Positions 36,555 to 46,396 are shown, counted from the first letter of the stretch. The stretch: DNA of 64,000 bases from Marinobacter sp. LA51 (GCF_030297175.1 NZ_AP028070.1:310001-374000); one strand, 5' to 3'. A program made the numbers and translations. The notes: generated by a model not told the origin, from the sequence alone.

Positions 36555-37763
36555 TTATTCGACGGAAGTTGCACCAATACGGTGAATACTGACGTCCGCG
36601 CCGTTGAACTCTTCTTCATCAGTCAGGCGCAGGCCGGAAATGGCGTTGATAACGCCGTATACAATCAGACCGCCTACGAAAGCCACCAGAACCCCCGCAA
36701 CGGAACCGATGATCTGGGACATCAGGCTGACACCGCCCAGGCCACCGAAGGCTTCCTGGCCGAAGATACCGCAGGCAATCGCACCCCAGACACCGCAGAC
36801 GCCGTGCAGCGGCCAGACACCCAGCACATCGTCCAGGCGCTCAATCTTGGCCTGGGCCCATTCGAACAGGTACACGAAGATGGCGCCGGCAATACCGCCG
36901 GTGATCAGTGCGCCTACCGGGTGCATCAGATCAGAGCCGGCACAAACGGCCACCAGGCCGGCCAGCGGTCCGTTGTGGATGAAGCCCGGGTCCTTGCGAC
37001 CCACCAGCATGGCCACCAGGATGCCGCCGACCATGGCCATCAGGCTGTTCACCGCTACGAGGCCACTGATGCCGTCGAGGGTTTGCGCGGACATAACATT
37101 GAAACCGAACCATCCTACGGTCAGGATCCAGGCGCCCAGGGCCAGGAATGGAATGTTGGACGGGGCAAAGGCGACCACGCGGCCGTTGCGGTAGCGGCCG
37201 TTACGAGCGCCGAGCAGCAGAACCGCGGCCAGGGCGATCCAGCCACCCACGGCGTGCACCACAACGGAGCCGGCGAAGTCGTGAAAAGATGCACCAAACT
37301 GGCTCTCAAGCCAGGCTTGGAATCCAAAATTACCATTCCAGATCAGACCTTCGAAGAACGGGTACACGAGGGCCACGATGAGGGCGGAAGCAATCAGCAT
37401 GGGGTAGAACTTTGCGCGCTCGGCAATGCCGCCGGAGACGATGGCCGGAATGGCGGCCGCGAAGGTCATCAGGAAGAAGAACTTGACCAGCTCGTAGCCA
37501 TTGCTGGCGGTCAGTTCTGCCGCGCCGGTCATGAAGTGGCTGCCGTAGGCGACGTAGTAACCCACGAAGAAGTAGGCCACGGCAGAGACGCCGAAATCGG
37601 TCATGATCTTGACCAGGGCGTTGACCTGGTTCTTGTGACGCACAGTGCCCACTTCAAGGAAGGCAAAACCGGCGTGCATGGCCAGTACCATGATGGCACC
37701 GATAAGGATGAACAGCGTGTTAGCGCTCTCAGTCAGGGTATGTACTGCACTCGTGATGTCCAC
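36555..37763 (-). CDS. amt: Ammonium transporter
   Basis: A 402-aa Amt/Mep/Rh protein with about eleven helices. Seen: MVLAMHAGFAFLEVGTVRHKN at the start of the channel, the FEGLIWNGNFGFQAWL region, HAVGGWIALAAVLLLG, and the twin-histidine regions around GALITGGIAGAIFV and PLHGVCGVWGAIACGIFG. The C-terminal tail is short. No glnK/PII gene lies next to it, unlike many amt loci. Upstream sequence carries sigma54 and NtrC-like motifs, suggesting induction under nitrogen limitation. Confidence 0.94.
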   Translation of the reverse strand: MDITSAVHTLTESANTLFILIGAIMVLAMHAGFAFLEVGTVRHKNQVNALVKIMTDFGVSAVAYFFVGYYVAYGSHFMTGAAELTASNGYELVKFFFLMTFAAAIPAIVSGGIAERAKFYPMLIASALIVALVYPFFEGLIWNGNFGFQAWLESQFGASFHDFAGSVVVHAVGGWIALAAVLLLGARNGRYRNGRVVAFAPSNIPFLALGAWILTVGWFGFNVMSAQTLDGISGLVAVNSLMAMVGGILVAMLVGRKDPGFIHNGPLAGLVAVCAGSDLMHPVGALITGGIAGAIFVYLFEWAQAKIERLDDVLGVWPLHGVCGVWGAIACGIFGQEAFGGLGGVSLMSQIIGSVAGVLVAFVGGLIVYGVINAISGLRLTDEEEFNGADVSIHRIGATSVE

Positions 37764-37810
37764 GGGTTTTCGCTCCTGAATTGTTTTATTGGCCTCGGAT
37801 GGGCTTGTTG

Positions 37811-37940
37811 TGCATTGGTCGGGTGCACAGAAGCAAGAGGCGTTCCAAAACGATGCAAAAGTAGCGACGTTAGTCAGTTGCTAGGGGAGAGGGAAGGTAA
37901 GATGGTGCTCTTAATGGAATTTTCGCACCAAAAAAGTGCG
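37811..37940 (-). promoter_or_regulatory. Sigma54 promoter and NtrC-like sites upstream of amt
   Basis: On the minus strand TTGGAACGCCTCTTGCTT (37848-37831) fits the sigma54 pattern, with GG and GC separated by 10 bases. Two NtrC-like dyads flank it: TGCA-N9-TGCA at 37811-37827 and CGCAC-N7-GTGCG at 37924-37940. The second lies upstream, the usual enhancer position; the first is downstream of the promoter, near the start of transcription. Apart from these I see no gene between 37764 and 37983. Confidence 0.6.
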
Positions 37941-37983
37941 CTCATGTCGGGTTTGCACTGATATGGGCACTCGGCGAGGCCGA

Positions 37984-38934
37984 TTACCAGGTGATGTTAT
38001 TGTCCGGGTTATTGTCGTCGAGAAGGATCTCAGGCGTGGGGTTCGCTTCAAAATCAATCACCGCTTCCTGGTCCAGGGCGCCTGACTCCACCAGTTCCCG
38101 GAGTTCGACCTCCTGCTCTTGCAGCGGGCCTGAAAGATCAACAATGATTTCCACCCGGCGATTCTTGGCGCGACTTTCCACGGTGTCGTTGCTGACCCGG
38201 GGCTTGGTGTCCGCCAGGCCCTTCACTGCCAATCGGGTCGGTTCAACCTCTTCCACCGCCAACAGGGCATTGGCTACGGCCGCGGCTCGTGCTGCCGAGA
38301 GATCCCAGTTGCTGTAGAACCGGGACGTGCGAATGGGGATGTCGTCGGTATGTCCTTCTACCGTTAGCCTGCCTGGGATCTCCGCGAGCACATCCGCCAT
38401 GTCCAGCAGCAAGGTTTCGAAATCGTAGGTCAGATCGGCAGAGCCGGAAGGGAAGGAGCCTTTTTCCTCAATGCGAATCACGATCCTGCGCTGATCCTCA
38501 TCCTGGGCCACATTGATGCGGCCATCTTCGATGGCCTCTTCCAGCACCTTGGTTATGTCCTGAGTGCTCTGGTCGAGTTGGTCCTGGGTTGCGGCCTCAA
38601 TGGCCTGCTCGGTTGGACTTTTGAGAGTTTGAAGCTCCGGCTTCTGGTCTGACGTGGTCTGCCGAACCTCGTTCACCACGGTGGGCTCAGGCGGCGCCGG
38701 CGAGAACTTGTCAAAAATCGGGCTGGTGCCCATGGGAATGTCCAGAGTCGGCACTTCGCGCTGAACCCCGAAGGCCTTCGACAGCTCACCGGCGATCTGC
38801 TTGAACTTCATGGCGTCGATTTCAGAGAACGACAGCAGCAACACGAAGAAGCACATCAGCAGCGACATCAGGTCGGCGAAGGTAACAACCCAGGCCGGGA
38901 TGCCCGGTTTTTCCTCTTCTGGAAGCTCGTCCAT
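37984..38934 (-). CDS. Flagellar stator protein, MotB/PomB family
   Basis: A 316-aa protein. Its single N-terminal transmembrane helix contains the ion-carrying Asp21 (VTFADLMSLLMCFFVLLLSF). A plug/linker region of about 110 residues is followed by a C-terminal OmpA-like peptidoglycan-binding domain (VEGHTDDIPIRTSRFYSNWDLSAARAAAV). With the partner gene 4 bp upstream it forms a flagellar stator. The sequence resembles PomB or MotD, so sodium coupling is possible. No other flagellar gene is in the window. Confidence 0.92.
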   Translation of the reverse strand: MDELPEEEKPGIPAWVVTFADLMSLLMCFFVLLLSFSEIDAMKFKQIAGELSKAFGVQREVPTLDIPMGTSPIFDKFSPAPPEPTVVNEVRQTTSDQKPELQTLKSPTEQAIEAATQDQLDQSTQDITKVLEEAIEDGRINVAQDEDQRRIVIRIEEKGSFPSGSADLTYDFETLLLDMADVLAEIPGRLTVEGHTDDIPIRTSRFYSNWDLSAARAAAVANALLAVEEVEPTRLAVKGLADTKPRVSNDTVESRAKNRRVEIIVDLSGPLQEQEVELRELVESGALDQEAVIDFEANPTPEILLDDNNPDNNITW

Positions 38935-38937
38935 GAC

Positions 38938-39714
38938 CTACCCGTTGGCTGGTTCTGGCTCGCCAACCTTGGCGCGCTCTTTCGGCGACAGGTAGCTCGA
39001 TAGAAGCTGCTCAATCACGCGTGGGTTGGTGCCTTCCTGAACCGCGACCAGGGCATCAATGTACAGGGACTGCATGCGTGCCTCTTCGGTCATCCGCAGC
39101 GACAGCTTGTCGGCGATGGGAGAGGCGATCATGGTTGCGAGCATGGCACCGTACAGGGTGGTCAGCAGTGCCACGGCCATGGCTGGGCCGATGGATTTGG
39201 GGTCTTCCATGTTCGACAGCATCTGCACCAGACCGATCAGGGTGCCGATCATGCCCATGGCTGGACCAACGTCGGCCAGGGCGGTGAACACCTTGGCCCC
39301 AGAGCGATTGTGCTCCAGGGTCATCAGCCGCTCTTTGTTGAGCAACTGCTTGATGGTGTCGGCGTTCTGGCCATCCACCAGCATCTGGATGCCCTGGCCC
39401 AGGAAGGGCGATTCGACTTCACGGCCCTCGAGCCCCAGCACGCCTTCCTTGCGGGCAATTTGTGCCACATCCACCAGTTCCTCGATGGCAGACTGGGTTT
39501 CCGGTAATTTGAACTTGAAGGCCCGGGCTGCGGCGCTGAATGCGCCAAAGAACTGGCCAAAACTGAATTTCGAAAGCACCACCAACACACTGCCCCCGAG
39601 GACAATCAGCAGGGAGGGGCCATTGATGAAAACATCGGGTGAGACGCCGAGAATAACGGCAGAAGCGATGAGCAATATAGCGCCAACAAGGCCAATCAGG
39701 GTGGCAAAATCCAC
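38938..39714 (-). CDS. Flagellar stator protein, MotA/PomA family
   Basis: 258 aa from the GTG at 39714, chosen because GGAG stands six bases upstream and the protein then begins with VDFATLIGLVGAILLIASAV, the normal PomA N-terminus; the longer open frame upstream is not family-like. Four helices are visible. The cytoplasmic loop has KEGVLGLEGREVE, and the last helices have ADVGPAMGMIGTLIGLVQML and AVALLTTLYGAMLATM. It pairs with the MotB/PomB gene to drive flagellar rotation. Confidence 0.92.
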   Translation of the reverse strand: MDFATLIGLVGAILLIASAVILGVSPDVFINGPSLLIVLGGSVLVVLSKFSFGQFFGAFSAAARAFKFKLPETQSAIEELVDVAQIARKEGVLGLEGREVESPFLGQGIQMLVDGQNADTIKQLLNKERLMTLEHNRSGAKVFTALADVGPAMGMIGTLIGLVQMLSNMEDPKSIGPAMAVALLTTLYGAMLATMIASPIADKLSLRMTEEARMQSLYIDALVAVQEGTNPRVIEQLLSSYLSPKERAKVGEPEPANG

Positions 39715-39779
39715 GTCGTCTCCAGAGGCAGGGGCAATGAAAGAAACGATTGAAAGGGTACGTCCGGTTTGTGTACCAA

Positions 39780-40199
39780 TCAATTCGAATGTGTAAATTT
39801 GTTTTGCGCGTCGTAGTGTTCTTTCCATGCAGCGTAGCGGTGCAGGTCCGATTCCACCAGTTTCAGACACAGGGCGACCACGCCGGCGTCGTCTATAAAA
39901 CCGAAACCGAGGATCAGATCGGGGATCACATCCAGGGGATTGAGAACGTAAAGCAGCGCGCCGGCAATGGCCGCGATGGTCTTCCAGGGCACGCTGCGGT
40001 AGTTGCCATACCAATAGTCGCGGATCATTGCGAACATGAGCTTGATGTCGGCGCTGAAGCGGTTGAGCTTGCCGCTGCCTTTCACCTTTTCCTCAATCGT
40101 CCGCTGGCGCTCCAGCAGGGTTTCCAGGTCGGCGCGATGCACCTTGCCGGACTCGGCATTTAGCTGTTTTTCCGCGTTTTTCTCATTAAACAGGGCCAT
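39780..40199 (-). CDS. DUF1232 (YkvA-like) small membrane protein
   Basis: A 139-aa protein with the DUF1232 core PWKTIAAIAGALLYVLNPLDVIPD followed by GFIDDAGVVALCL. This is a short hydrophobic region of unknown function. The start codon overlaps the DTW gene stop by one base (TAATG), so it is the last gene of the photolyase operon. No role is assigned. Confidence 0.85.
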   Translation of the reverse strand: MALFNEKNAEKQLNAESGKVHRADLETLLERQRTIEEKVKGSGKLNRFSADIKLMFAMIRDYWYGNYRSVPWKTIAAIAGALLYVLNPLDVIPDLILGFGFIDDAGVVALCLKLVESDLHRYAAWKEHYDAQNKFTHSN

Positions 40200-40894
40200 T
40201 ACAGCGTGTCCTTTGCCAGAGAAAGTGTGCAGCCACCATGATCGCTCAAGCCTGAGTCGGTTGCCAACCTCTGCGGGCTTAACGGTGTTTGGTAGCGATT
40301 CCTCAATTCCGGCGGAATCTGGGCCAGCTGTTTATCCACGAGTGTGGCCATGGCGGTGTTGATTGGTTGAACGTTCAGGCCGGGTTCGAGAGTTTGTAGC
40401 AGGTAGGCGGCCGCTTCGGCAGTAGAGAGGTAGTGCTCCGCGGGTGCCTTGCGAACCACATACTGCGACGTCGGCGGGTGTGCAAAGTGGAAGCGGGGCA
40501 GGGCAGCAATGTGTGGATTCAGGTGCAGGATCTTCGCGGCCTTGCGCCAGGTTCCGTCCAGCAGCAGCCAACGGTTGATGGCGCTGGTGTCGGCCTCCTC
40601 AAGGGGCTGGCTGGCGGGGCCGGGAAACAGCACCGCCGTGTCTGCGTTCAAATCTGCAAGACTCAATCCGGCCCGCTGCAGTTGCTCGGGGGATTCACCC
40701 ACCACAACCTGCACCTGATCCAGGCAGCGTTCAAGAATTCTGAGAGTGCCCTTGCTGCGCCCCACCTCTGTCGGGTGCTGTATGACCGTAATCGGGGTGC
40801 CATTGGCCACTGCCTGGCACTGGTCACATACGCAAATATTGGCGTGCAACTGGCAATGCGGGCAGATGGATTGCTGCCGGTGCCTATTTACCAC
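40199..40894 (-). CDS. DTW-domain tRNA-uridine aminocarboxypropyltransferase-like protein
   Basis: 231 aa from the GTG at 40894, which overlaps the upstream stop by 7 nt; the long frame extending to 41305 is out of family. An N-terminal zinc-ribbon-like SICPHCQLHANICVCDQC is followed by HPTEVGRSKGTLRILERCL and the family motif LLLDGTWRKAAKIL. Members (E. coli TapT/YfiP) add the acp group to U47 of tRNA. Four cysteines for metal binding are present. Confidence 0.87.
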   Translation of the reverse strand: MVNRHRQQSICPHCQLHANICVCDQCQAVANGTPITVIQHPTEVGRSKGTLRILERCLDQVQVVVGESPEQLQRAGLSLADLNADTAVLFPGPASQPLEEADTSAINRWLLLDGTWRKAAKILHLNPHIAALPRFHFAHPPTSQYVVRKAPAEHYLSTAEAAAYLLQTLEPGLNVQPINTAMATLVDKQLAQIPPELRNRYQTPLSPQRLATDSGLSDHGGCTLSLAKDTL

Positions 40895-41385
40895 CAGGCC
40901 TTGCCCCACATTTCCGGGTTGGCCCAGTTGTCGGGGTTGTTCCAGGCGCGCTTGTGGTTGTAGGTGTCGAGGTTGTAGGTGTAGAGCGTGAGTATGCCGG
41001 CCTCGCCCTGTATTTCCGCGTGGCGGCGAAAGCCCAGGCCAATGAAATCCTTGAAGGCCCAGTCGGGGGTGTCGCCCACCAGCACGGCAATTTGATGGGT
41101 GCCGTAATTGCGCAGCTGGCCCAGCAGCAGGGCGCCCTCGCCGTGGGGCAGATGCTCCAGGGTATCGGTAATCAGGGCCAGGTCCTGGACTGCGGTTGGC
41201 GGCAGCGCCGCATTGGGGTCGGCGGTGTCCAGGCGCCAGATCCGGGCGTCGCTCCGGTGGCTTTGCCAGCGTTCGGCCACCTCTTGCGCCACGGCACCGC
41301 AACACACCAGCGTTGCCGGCTGGGTGGTGTCGATGATGCGCGCGAGTACCTCGCGGGCGCTACCAGTGTTGGTTGATGCGGTCAT
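40888..41385 (-). CDS. DUF6231-like protein of unknown function
   Basis: 165 aa from the ATG at 41385, in an ATGA overlap with the photolyase stop. A methyltransferase-like layout is suggested by ATLVCCGAVAQEVAERW (nucleotide-loop-like) and DLALITDTLEHLPHGEG, which resembles the acidic and post-motif region of class I methyltransferases. The C-terminus (DTYNHKRAWNNPDNWANPEMW) is rich in Asn and Trp. I do not assign an activity. It is translationally coupled on both sides. Confidence 0.72.
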   Translation of the reverse strand: MTASTNTGSAREVLARIIDTTQPATLVCCGAVAQEVAERWQSHRSDARIWRLDTADPNAALPPTAVQDLALITDTLEHLPHGEGALLLGQLRNYGTHQIAVLVGDTPDWAFKDFIGLGFRRHAEIQGEAGILTLYTYNLDTYNHKRAWNNPDNWANPEMWGKAWW

Positions 41386-42707
41386 AGAATCGGCCAGTCT
41401 GCTGCGTCTACCGTGTGTAAGCCCACCGGCTGCTCGGCGTGGCCATCCCAACGATCCACAAAGGTGCCAACGGGATCGTACTGTTTGGCCTGCTTGTCGA
41501 GATTGAACTGCCGCAACCCGCGGGGATCGGCGCCCACGCCAGCCAAGTATTGCCAGTTGCCGTAGTTGCTCGCGACATCATAGTCGATCAGTTGCTGCTC
41601 GAACCAGGCCGCACCGTAGCGCCAGTCCAGTTCCAGCTCGTTGACGAAACAGCTGGCCACCAGTTGCCGGGCCCGGTTGCTAATGTAGCCGGTTTCCCGG
41701 AGCTGATTCATGGCTGCGTTCACCAGTGGGTACTCGGTATTACCCTGACACCAGGCCATGAACCGGTGGCCGTAGAAGGTTGCCGGCCGATTCTTGCGCT
41801 GCACTCCGTCCCGCCGGAACAGGTTGGCGCCGTGTTTCAGAGCGTACCAGTAGTAATACTCCCGCCAAAGTAGCTCGAACCAGAGCCAGTAAGTCGATTC
41901 GTTGCTGGTCTCGGTGCGCTCGTACTCGGTGATGCTCTCCGCCACTTCCCGCACTGACAGGCAGCCATTGGCGAACCAGGGTGAGAATTTTGAAGATGAA
42001 TCCCACTTGTCGAGTTCGTTCCGGGTCTCTTTGTACTGGGCGATGCTGTGATCCACAAACAGGAACTGCTTCAGCTGCGCCAGCCCCATCGCTTCGCCAC
42101 CCCGGAATGGCAGTGGGTGCATTGGATTGGCAATAGCGGGGCAGTCCCCGCGGTTGTCCTCCGGAAAGCCCGGTGGCGGCGGCAGCGAGGTCAGGGTGCG
42201 AATGCGCAGCCGTTCGGAATTGCGCTCACCGGTTTTCTCCACCTGCTTACGAAACTGCGAAAAAGTGTCCGGGAGCTCGTCCAACGTCATCGGCAGTGAG
42301 CCTTCGGTGAACAGACTCAGCGTCTCGAATTGCTGAAACAGGGTGTTGGGCAGCTGCTCCTTGAGGCGTTGCCACTGGCCGGCTTCCCGGGTACCAGGCT
42401 GACGGGAACGGATGATACGGGTGATGCGATGTTCGTGGGCCAGCTTGGGCAAGACCGTTTCTGGCTCGCCGTAGACGATGTGCAGCCGTTGCCCCAGCTC
42501 CCGCAGGCTGCGTTCAAGCGCCATCAGGCTTTGCCAGAGAAAACGCCAGCGGTGTGTGCCCATGGCCCGGGACTGCAGAGGGCCGGGGGCAAACCAGCGT
42601 GGGTCCACCACGTAGACGCAGAGCAGGACATCGGATTTCGACGCAGCCAGCAGGGCGGCGTTGTCGTGCAGGCGCAGGTCGCGGGTGAACCAGTAGAGGG
42701 TGTGCAA
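41382..42707 (-). CDS. Photolyase / cryptochrome DASH family
   Basis: A 441-aa flavoprotein. The N-terminal alpha/beta antenna domain begins LYWFTRDLRLHDNAALL. The FAD-binding helical domain has LWFELLWREYYYWYALKHG, MNQLRETGYISNRARQLVAS, ELDWRYGAAWFEQQLIDYD and NYGNWQYLAGVGADPR. The C-terminal pattern is closest to CRY-DASH, which repairs cyclobutane dimers in single-stranded DNA; a CPD photolyase is the alternative. It is the first gene of a four-gene overlapping operon. Confidence 0.9.
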   Translation of the reverse strand: MHTLYWFTRDLRLHDNAALLAASKSDVLLCVYVVDPRWFAPGPLQSRAMGTHRWRFLWQSLMALERSLRELGQRLHIVYGEPETVLPKLAHEHRITRIIRSRQPGTREAGQWQRLKEQLPNTLFQQFETLSLFTEGSLPMTLDELPDTFSQFRKQVEKTGERNSERLRIRTLTSLPPPPGFPEDNRGDCPAIANPMHPLPFRGGEAMGLAQLKQFLFVDHSIAQYKETRNELDKWDSSSKFSPWFANGCLSVREVAESITEYERTETSNESTYWLWFELLWREYYYWYALKHGANLFRRDGVQRKNRPATFYGHRFMAWCQGNTEYPLVNAAMNQLRETGYISNRARQLVASCFVNELELDWRYGAAWFEQQLIDYDVASNYGNWQYLAGVGADPRGLRQFNLDKQAKQYDPVGTFVDRWDGHAEQPVGLHTVDAADWPIL

Positions 42708-42795
42708 GTCGGTGCGCTCCTGTCCAGTCTTTATGCAGTCGTCAGATCCTGGGATGTACGCCCTTAAGCCGGCAAGAGATTATTGCCCAGGTGGA

Positions 42796-43383
42796 TTAGG
42801 CAATGCCCAGGCACTGTTTGAAGAACACGCGAACGAACCGCTCCAGCGGCTCCGTAGACTTGACCACCTTGGATCGGAGGATTGCACCTTCCCAGCCGGA
42901 AAGCAGCAGGCTGGCCGCGTCTGAAGCGTTGATGGAGGAATCTATGGCGCCGGCCGCCTGGCCTTCGGCGATGCAGCGCTCGAAACGCTGTTCCCAGCCT
43001 GAGAACACACGATTCAGGCGCAGGCGGAAGGTTTCGTTCTGGCCGGCCAGCTCCTGGCCCAGGTTGCCGATCAGGCAGCCGCTGGTGTATTGGCAGTTGG
43101 CCATGGACTCAAAACCAGTATCAAAGTAGGCCCGCAGCCGGTCAACACAGGAGCGGCTGGAATCGCTGAGAATCCGATCCAGCGTTGTGTCGTATTCCTG
43201 TGCGAAGGTATCGATGACGGCCAGGCCGAAATCGTTCTTGCTGCTAAAGTAATGGTAGAAAGAGCCCTTGGGCACGCCAGCTGCCGTCAGGATGGCGTTG
43301 AGGCCGGTGGCACTGAAGCCCTTCTGGCCAATCAGCTCGGCGCCGGTCTGAATAATGTGATTGCGAGTGTCGTTCGATTGCAT
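42796..43383 (-). CDS. TetR regulator, NemR-like
   Basis: A 195-aa regulator with an N-terminal helix-turn-helix (LNAILTAAGVPKGSFYHYFSSK) and a cysteine-bearing segment, ANCQYTSGCLIGNLGQE. That segment resembles the redox/electrophile-sensing cysteine region of NemR. It is divergent from the formaldehyde dehydrogenase gene across 87 bp holding a TAGACC-type dyad. It likely represses the divergent pair until an aldehyde or other electrophile reacts. Confidence 0.85.
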   Translation of the reverse strand: MQSNDTRNHIIQTGAELIGQKGFSATGLNAILTAAGVPKGSFYHYFSSKNDFGLAVIDTFAQEYDTTLDRILSDSSRSCVDRLRAYFDTGFESMANCQYTSGCLIGNLGQELAGQNETFRLRLNRVFSGWEQRFERCIAEGQAAGAIDSSINASDAASLLLSGWEGAILRSKVVKSTEPLERFVRVFFKQCLGIA

Positions 43384-43394
43384 GGATGATAGAT

Positions 43395-43409
43395 TAGACC
43401 GGTCGTCTA
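43395..43409. promoter_or_regulatory. NemR-type operator
   Basis: TAGACCGGTCGTCTA is a TAGAC-N5-GTCTA dyad starting 12 bp before the TetR start codon. It resembles the TAGACC...GGTCTA site of NemR. Its placement allows control of both divergent genes. Confidence 0.6.
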
Positions 43410-43410
43410 G

Positions 43411-44583
<1,173 letters not shown>

Positions 44584-44590
44584 GTTGAAT

Positions 44591-44621
44591 TGATCAGGGT
44601 GGGATGGCCCCGCCCTGATCA
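44591..44621. terminator. Hairpin between convergent genes
   Basis: TGATCAGGG (44591-44599) pairs with CCCTGATCA (44613-44621), extended inward by GGG/CCC with a five-base loop. No clear T-run follows. It probably ends both convergent transcripts. Confidence 0.6.
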
Positions 44622-44624
44622 CTG

Positions 44625-45671
44625 CTAGCGATCGGTCAGCTTGAGCTCGATGCGCCGGTTCTTTTGCAGCGCGTCCGGCGTGGTGCCGCTGGCAACCGGG
44701 AAGAACTCGCCAAAGCCGGCGGCCACCATGCGCCTCTCCGGCACACCCTGAGCAGCCAGGTAACGCACTACCGCCACTGCCCGCGCAGTCGACAGTTCCC
44801 AGTTGGAGGGGAATTGAGGGGTATTGATGGGGATCAGGTCGGTATGGCCATCAATACGCAGGATCCAGTCAATGTCGCCGGGAATGGCGGCCACCACATC
44901 GAGCAGCACCTCGGCCAACTTGTCCAGCTCGCTTTTACCCTCTTCACCCAATTGCGCTGAACCGGAGGCAAACAGCAACTCTGACGGCAGCAGGAAGCGG
45001 TCGCCCACCACCCGGATGTTTTCATTGGTGGCCAGGATGTTCCGCAAGCGGGCGAAAAACTCAGACTGATACTGTTCCAGTTGATTCACCCGCTCTGCCA
45101 GCAGGGTATTCAGCCGCTGGCTGACATCTTTCAGCTCATCTTCTTTCTCTGCCGTTTCCTCTTTCTGCAGCTTCAAGGCCGCGGTAATTTGCCGTAACTG
45201 CGCCTGCAAAGAGGCAATTTGATTTGATAGCCGCAGAATCATCGCCTGTTGGCTGGCAGAGAGCTGATCCTGCTCTTCCAGTTCCTCGTTCATGCTGGCC
45301 AGGCGCGCGGCCCGAGCCTCGGCGTCCGCCGATTGCTGCATCAACTGATTTCGGGAGGCGTCCAGGCGAGCTTGCAGATCGTCGTTGCGGGTCAGGGCAT
45401 CGCTGTAATCGTTTTGCACCGCGGCCATCTGCTGCTCCAGGGCCTCGGTCTTGCTCTGCTCCAGTCCCAGCAGTTGGGAGATTTCATTCAAACGCTGGTT
45501 CAGGCGCGCCAATTCCGTGTTGCGATCGGACAGGGTCTGAGACAGGTACAGCTGGCTCACGACATAGACCAGCAGCATGAAGATCACCAGCATCAGCAGG
45601 GCCGACAGGGCATCCACGTAACCCGGCCAGACGTTGGTGGCACTGCGGCTGCGGCGCTTGGAACCAATCAT
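44625..45671 (-). CDS. MotB/OmpA-like stator subunit with long coiled coil
   Basis: 348 aa from the ATG at 45671 (ATGA overlap with the upstream gene). An N-terminal helix with Asp20 (GYVDALSALLMLVIFMLLVY) could carry protons. A long coiled coil (about 45-190, rich in Gln, Leu and Glu) leads to an OmpA-like domain (IDGHTDLIPINTPQFPSNWELSTARAVAV, then RRIELKL). The coiled coil is longer than in flagellar MotB. It resembles non-flagellar stator partners; the role is unknown. Confidence 0.85.
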   Translation of the reverse strand: MIGSKRRSRSATNVWPGYVDALSALLMLVIFMLLVYVVSQLYLSQTLSDRNTELARLNQRLNEISQLLGLEQSKTEALEQQMAAVQNDYSDALTRNDDLQARLDASRNQLMQQSADAEARAARLASMNEELEEQDQLSASQQAMILRLSNQIASLQAQLRQITAALKLQKEETAEKEDELKDVSQRLNTLLAERVNQLEQYQSEFFARLRNILATNENIRVVGDRFLLPSELLFASGSAQLGEEGKSELDKLAEVLLDVVAAIPGDIDWILRIDGHTDLIPINTPQFPSNWELSTARAVAVVRYLAAQGVPERRMVAAGFGEFFPVASGTTPDALQKNRRIELKLTDR

Positions 45672-46396
45672 GACCGCACGTTGTCTTCGTCCACGATGTC
45701 CACCAGATTGGTGACACCGGTAAGCCACTCCTCGAGGCCGTCATAAAACCGGTTCTGGGCATGGCCGGCCTGGATGTCCAGGAAACCCAGGATCAGCGAG
45801 CCGCCAAGCCCCAGCAGGGACGAACTGAAGGCGGTGCCCATGCCCTGCAGCGGGGTGAGCAGGCCGGCCTGGAGATCGGCGAAAACCTTGCCGAAATCGC
45901 CCTGGCCCATGTCGAGGTTGGTGATGACCTCACCCACGGCATTGATGGTGCCCAGCAGCCCCCAGAAGGTGCCCAGCAGCCCCAGGAAAACCAGCAGGCT
46001 GATGAAGTAGCGGGTGATTTCCCGCTGTTCGTCCATGCGCGAGTGAATGCCATCAAGCACCGTGCGCAGGGACAGGGTAGAGAGCGTGAAACGGTCGCGC
46101 TTGGATTCCTCGCCCAGCTGCCGGGCCAGGGGTTTCAGCAACCGGGGCTCCTGCAGCACCGACAGCCCCGAGTGGCCAGTCCGGAACTGGGAAATCCAGC
46201 GCATCTCCGGAAACAGCACAAACACCTGCCGGTAGGTCAGTCCGATGCCGACTATCAGAACGCCCACGATCAGCAGGTTGAAGACCCAGTTCGCCATGAA
46301 CGCGGTCATCAGGGGTTTGTGAATGAGTGCGCCGACGATCAGGACAACCGCCAGAAACAACGTCATCCAGAAAAGGGTGTGTTTGGGATTGCTCAT
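45668..46396 (-). CDS. MotA/TolQ/ExbB-type membrane protein
   Basis: 242 aa from the ATG at 46396; a GTG six bases earlier is possible. Two N-terminal helices (LFWMTLFLAVVLIVGAL and FNLLIVGVLIVGIGL), a cytoplasmic loop with arginines, and two further helices (FISLLVFLGLLGTFWGLLGTI and TAFSSSLLGLGGSLILGFL) match the MotA/ExbB proton-channel fold. With its overlapping MotB-like partner it should form a proton-driven motor or force transducer in the envelope, separate from the flagellar pair at 37984-39714. Confidence 0.87.
   Translation of the reverse strand: MSNPKHTLFWMTLFLAVVLIVGALIHKPLMTAFMANWVFNLLIVGVLIVGIGLTYRQVFVLFPEMRWISQFRTGHSGLSVLQEPRLLKPLARQLGEESKRDRFTLSTLSLRTVLDGIHSRMDEQREITRYFISLLVFLGLLGTFWGLLGTINAVGEVITNLDMGQGDFGKVFADLQAGLLTPLQGMGTAFSSSLLGLGGSLILGFLDIQAGHAQNRFYDGLEEWLTGVTNLVDIVDEDNVRS

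Noticed and set aside
39715..40014. Extended MotA reading frame
   Set aside because: It overlaps the DUF1232 gene and lacks family sequence. The GTG at 39714 has a good ribosome-binding site and a normal PomA start.
40895..41305. Long N-terminal extension of the DTW gene
   Set aside because: The extra residues are low-complexity and lie over the DUF6231 gene in another frame. The GTG at 40894 gives the family N-terminus.
44625..46396. Zorya anti-phage system (ZorA/ZorB-like pair)
   Set aside because: No ZorC, ZorD or ZorE helicase/nuclease gene is adjacent; the neighbours are formaldehyde dehydrogenase and an AraC regulator. Only the stator-like pair is supported.
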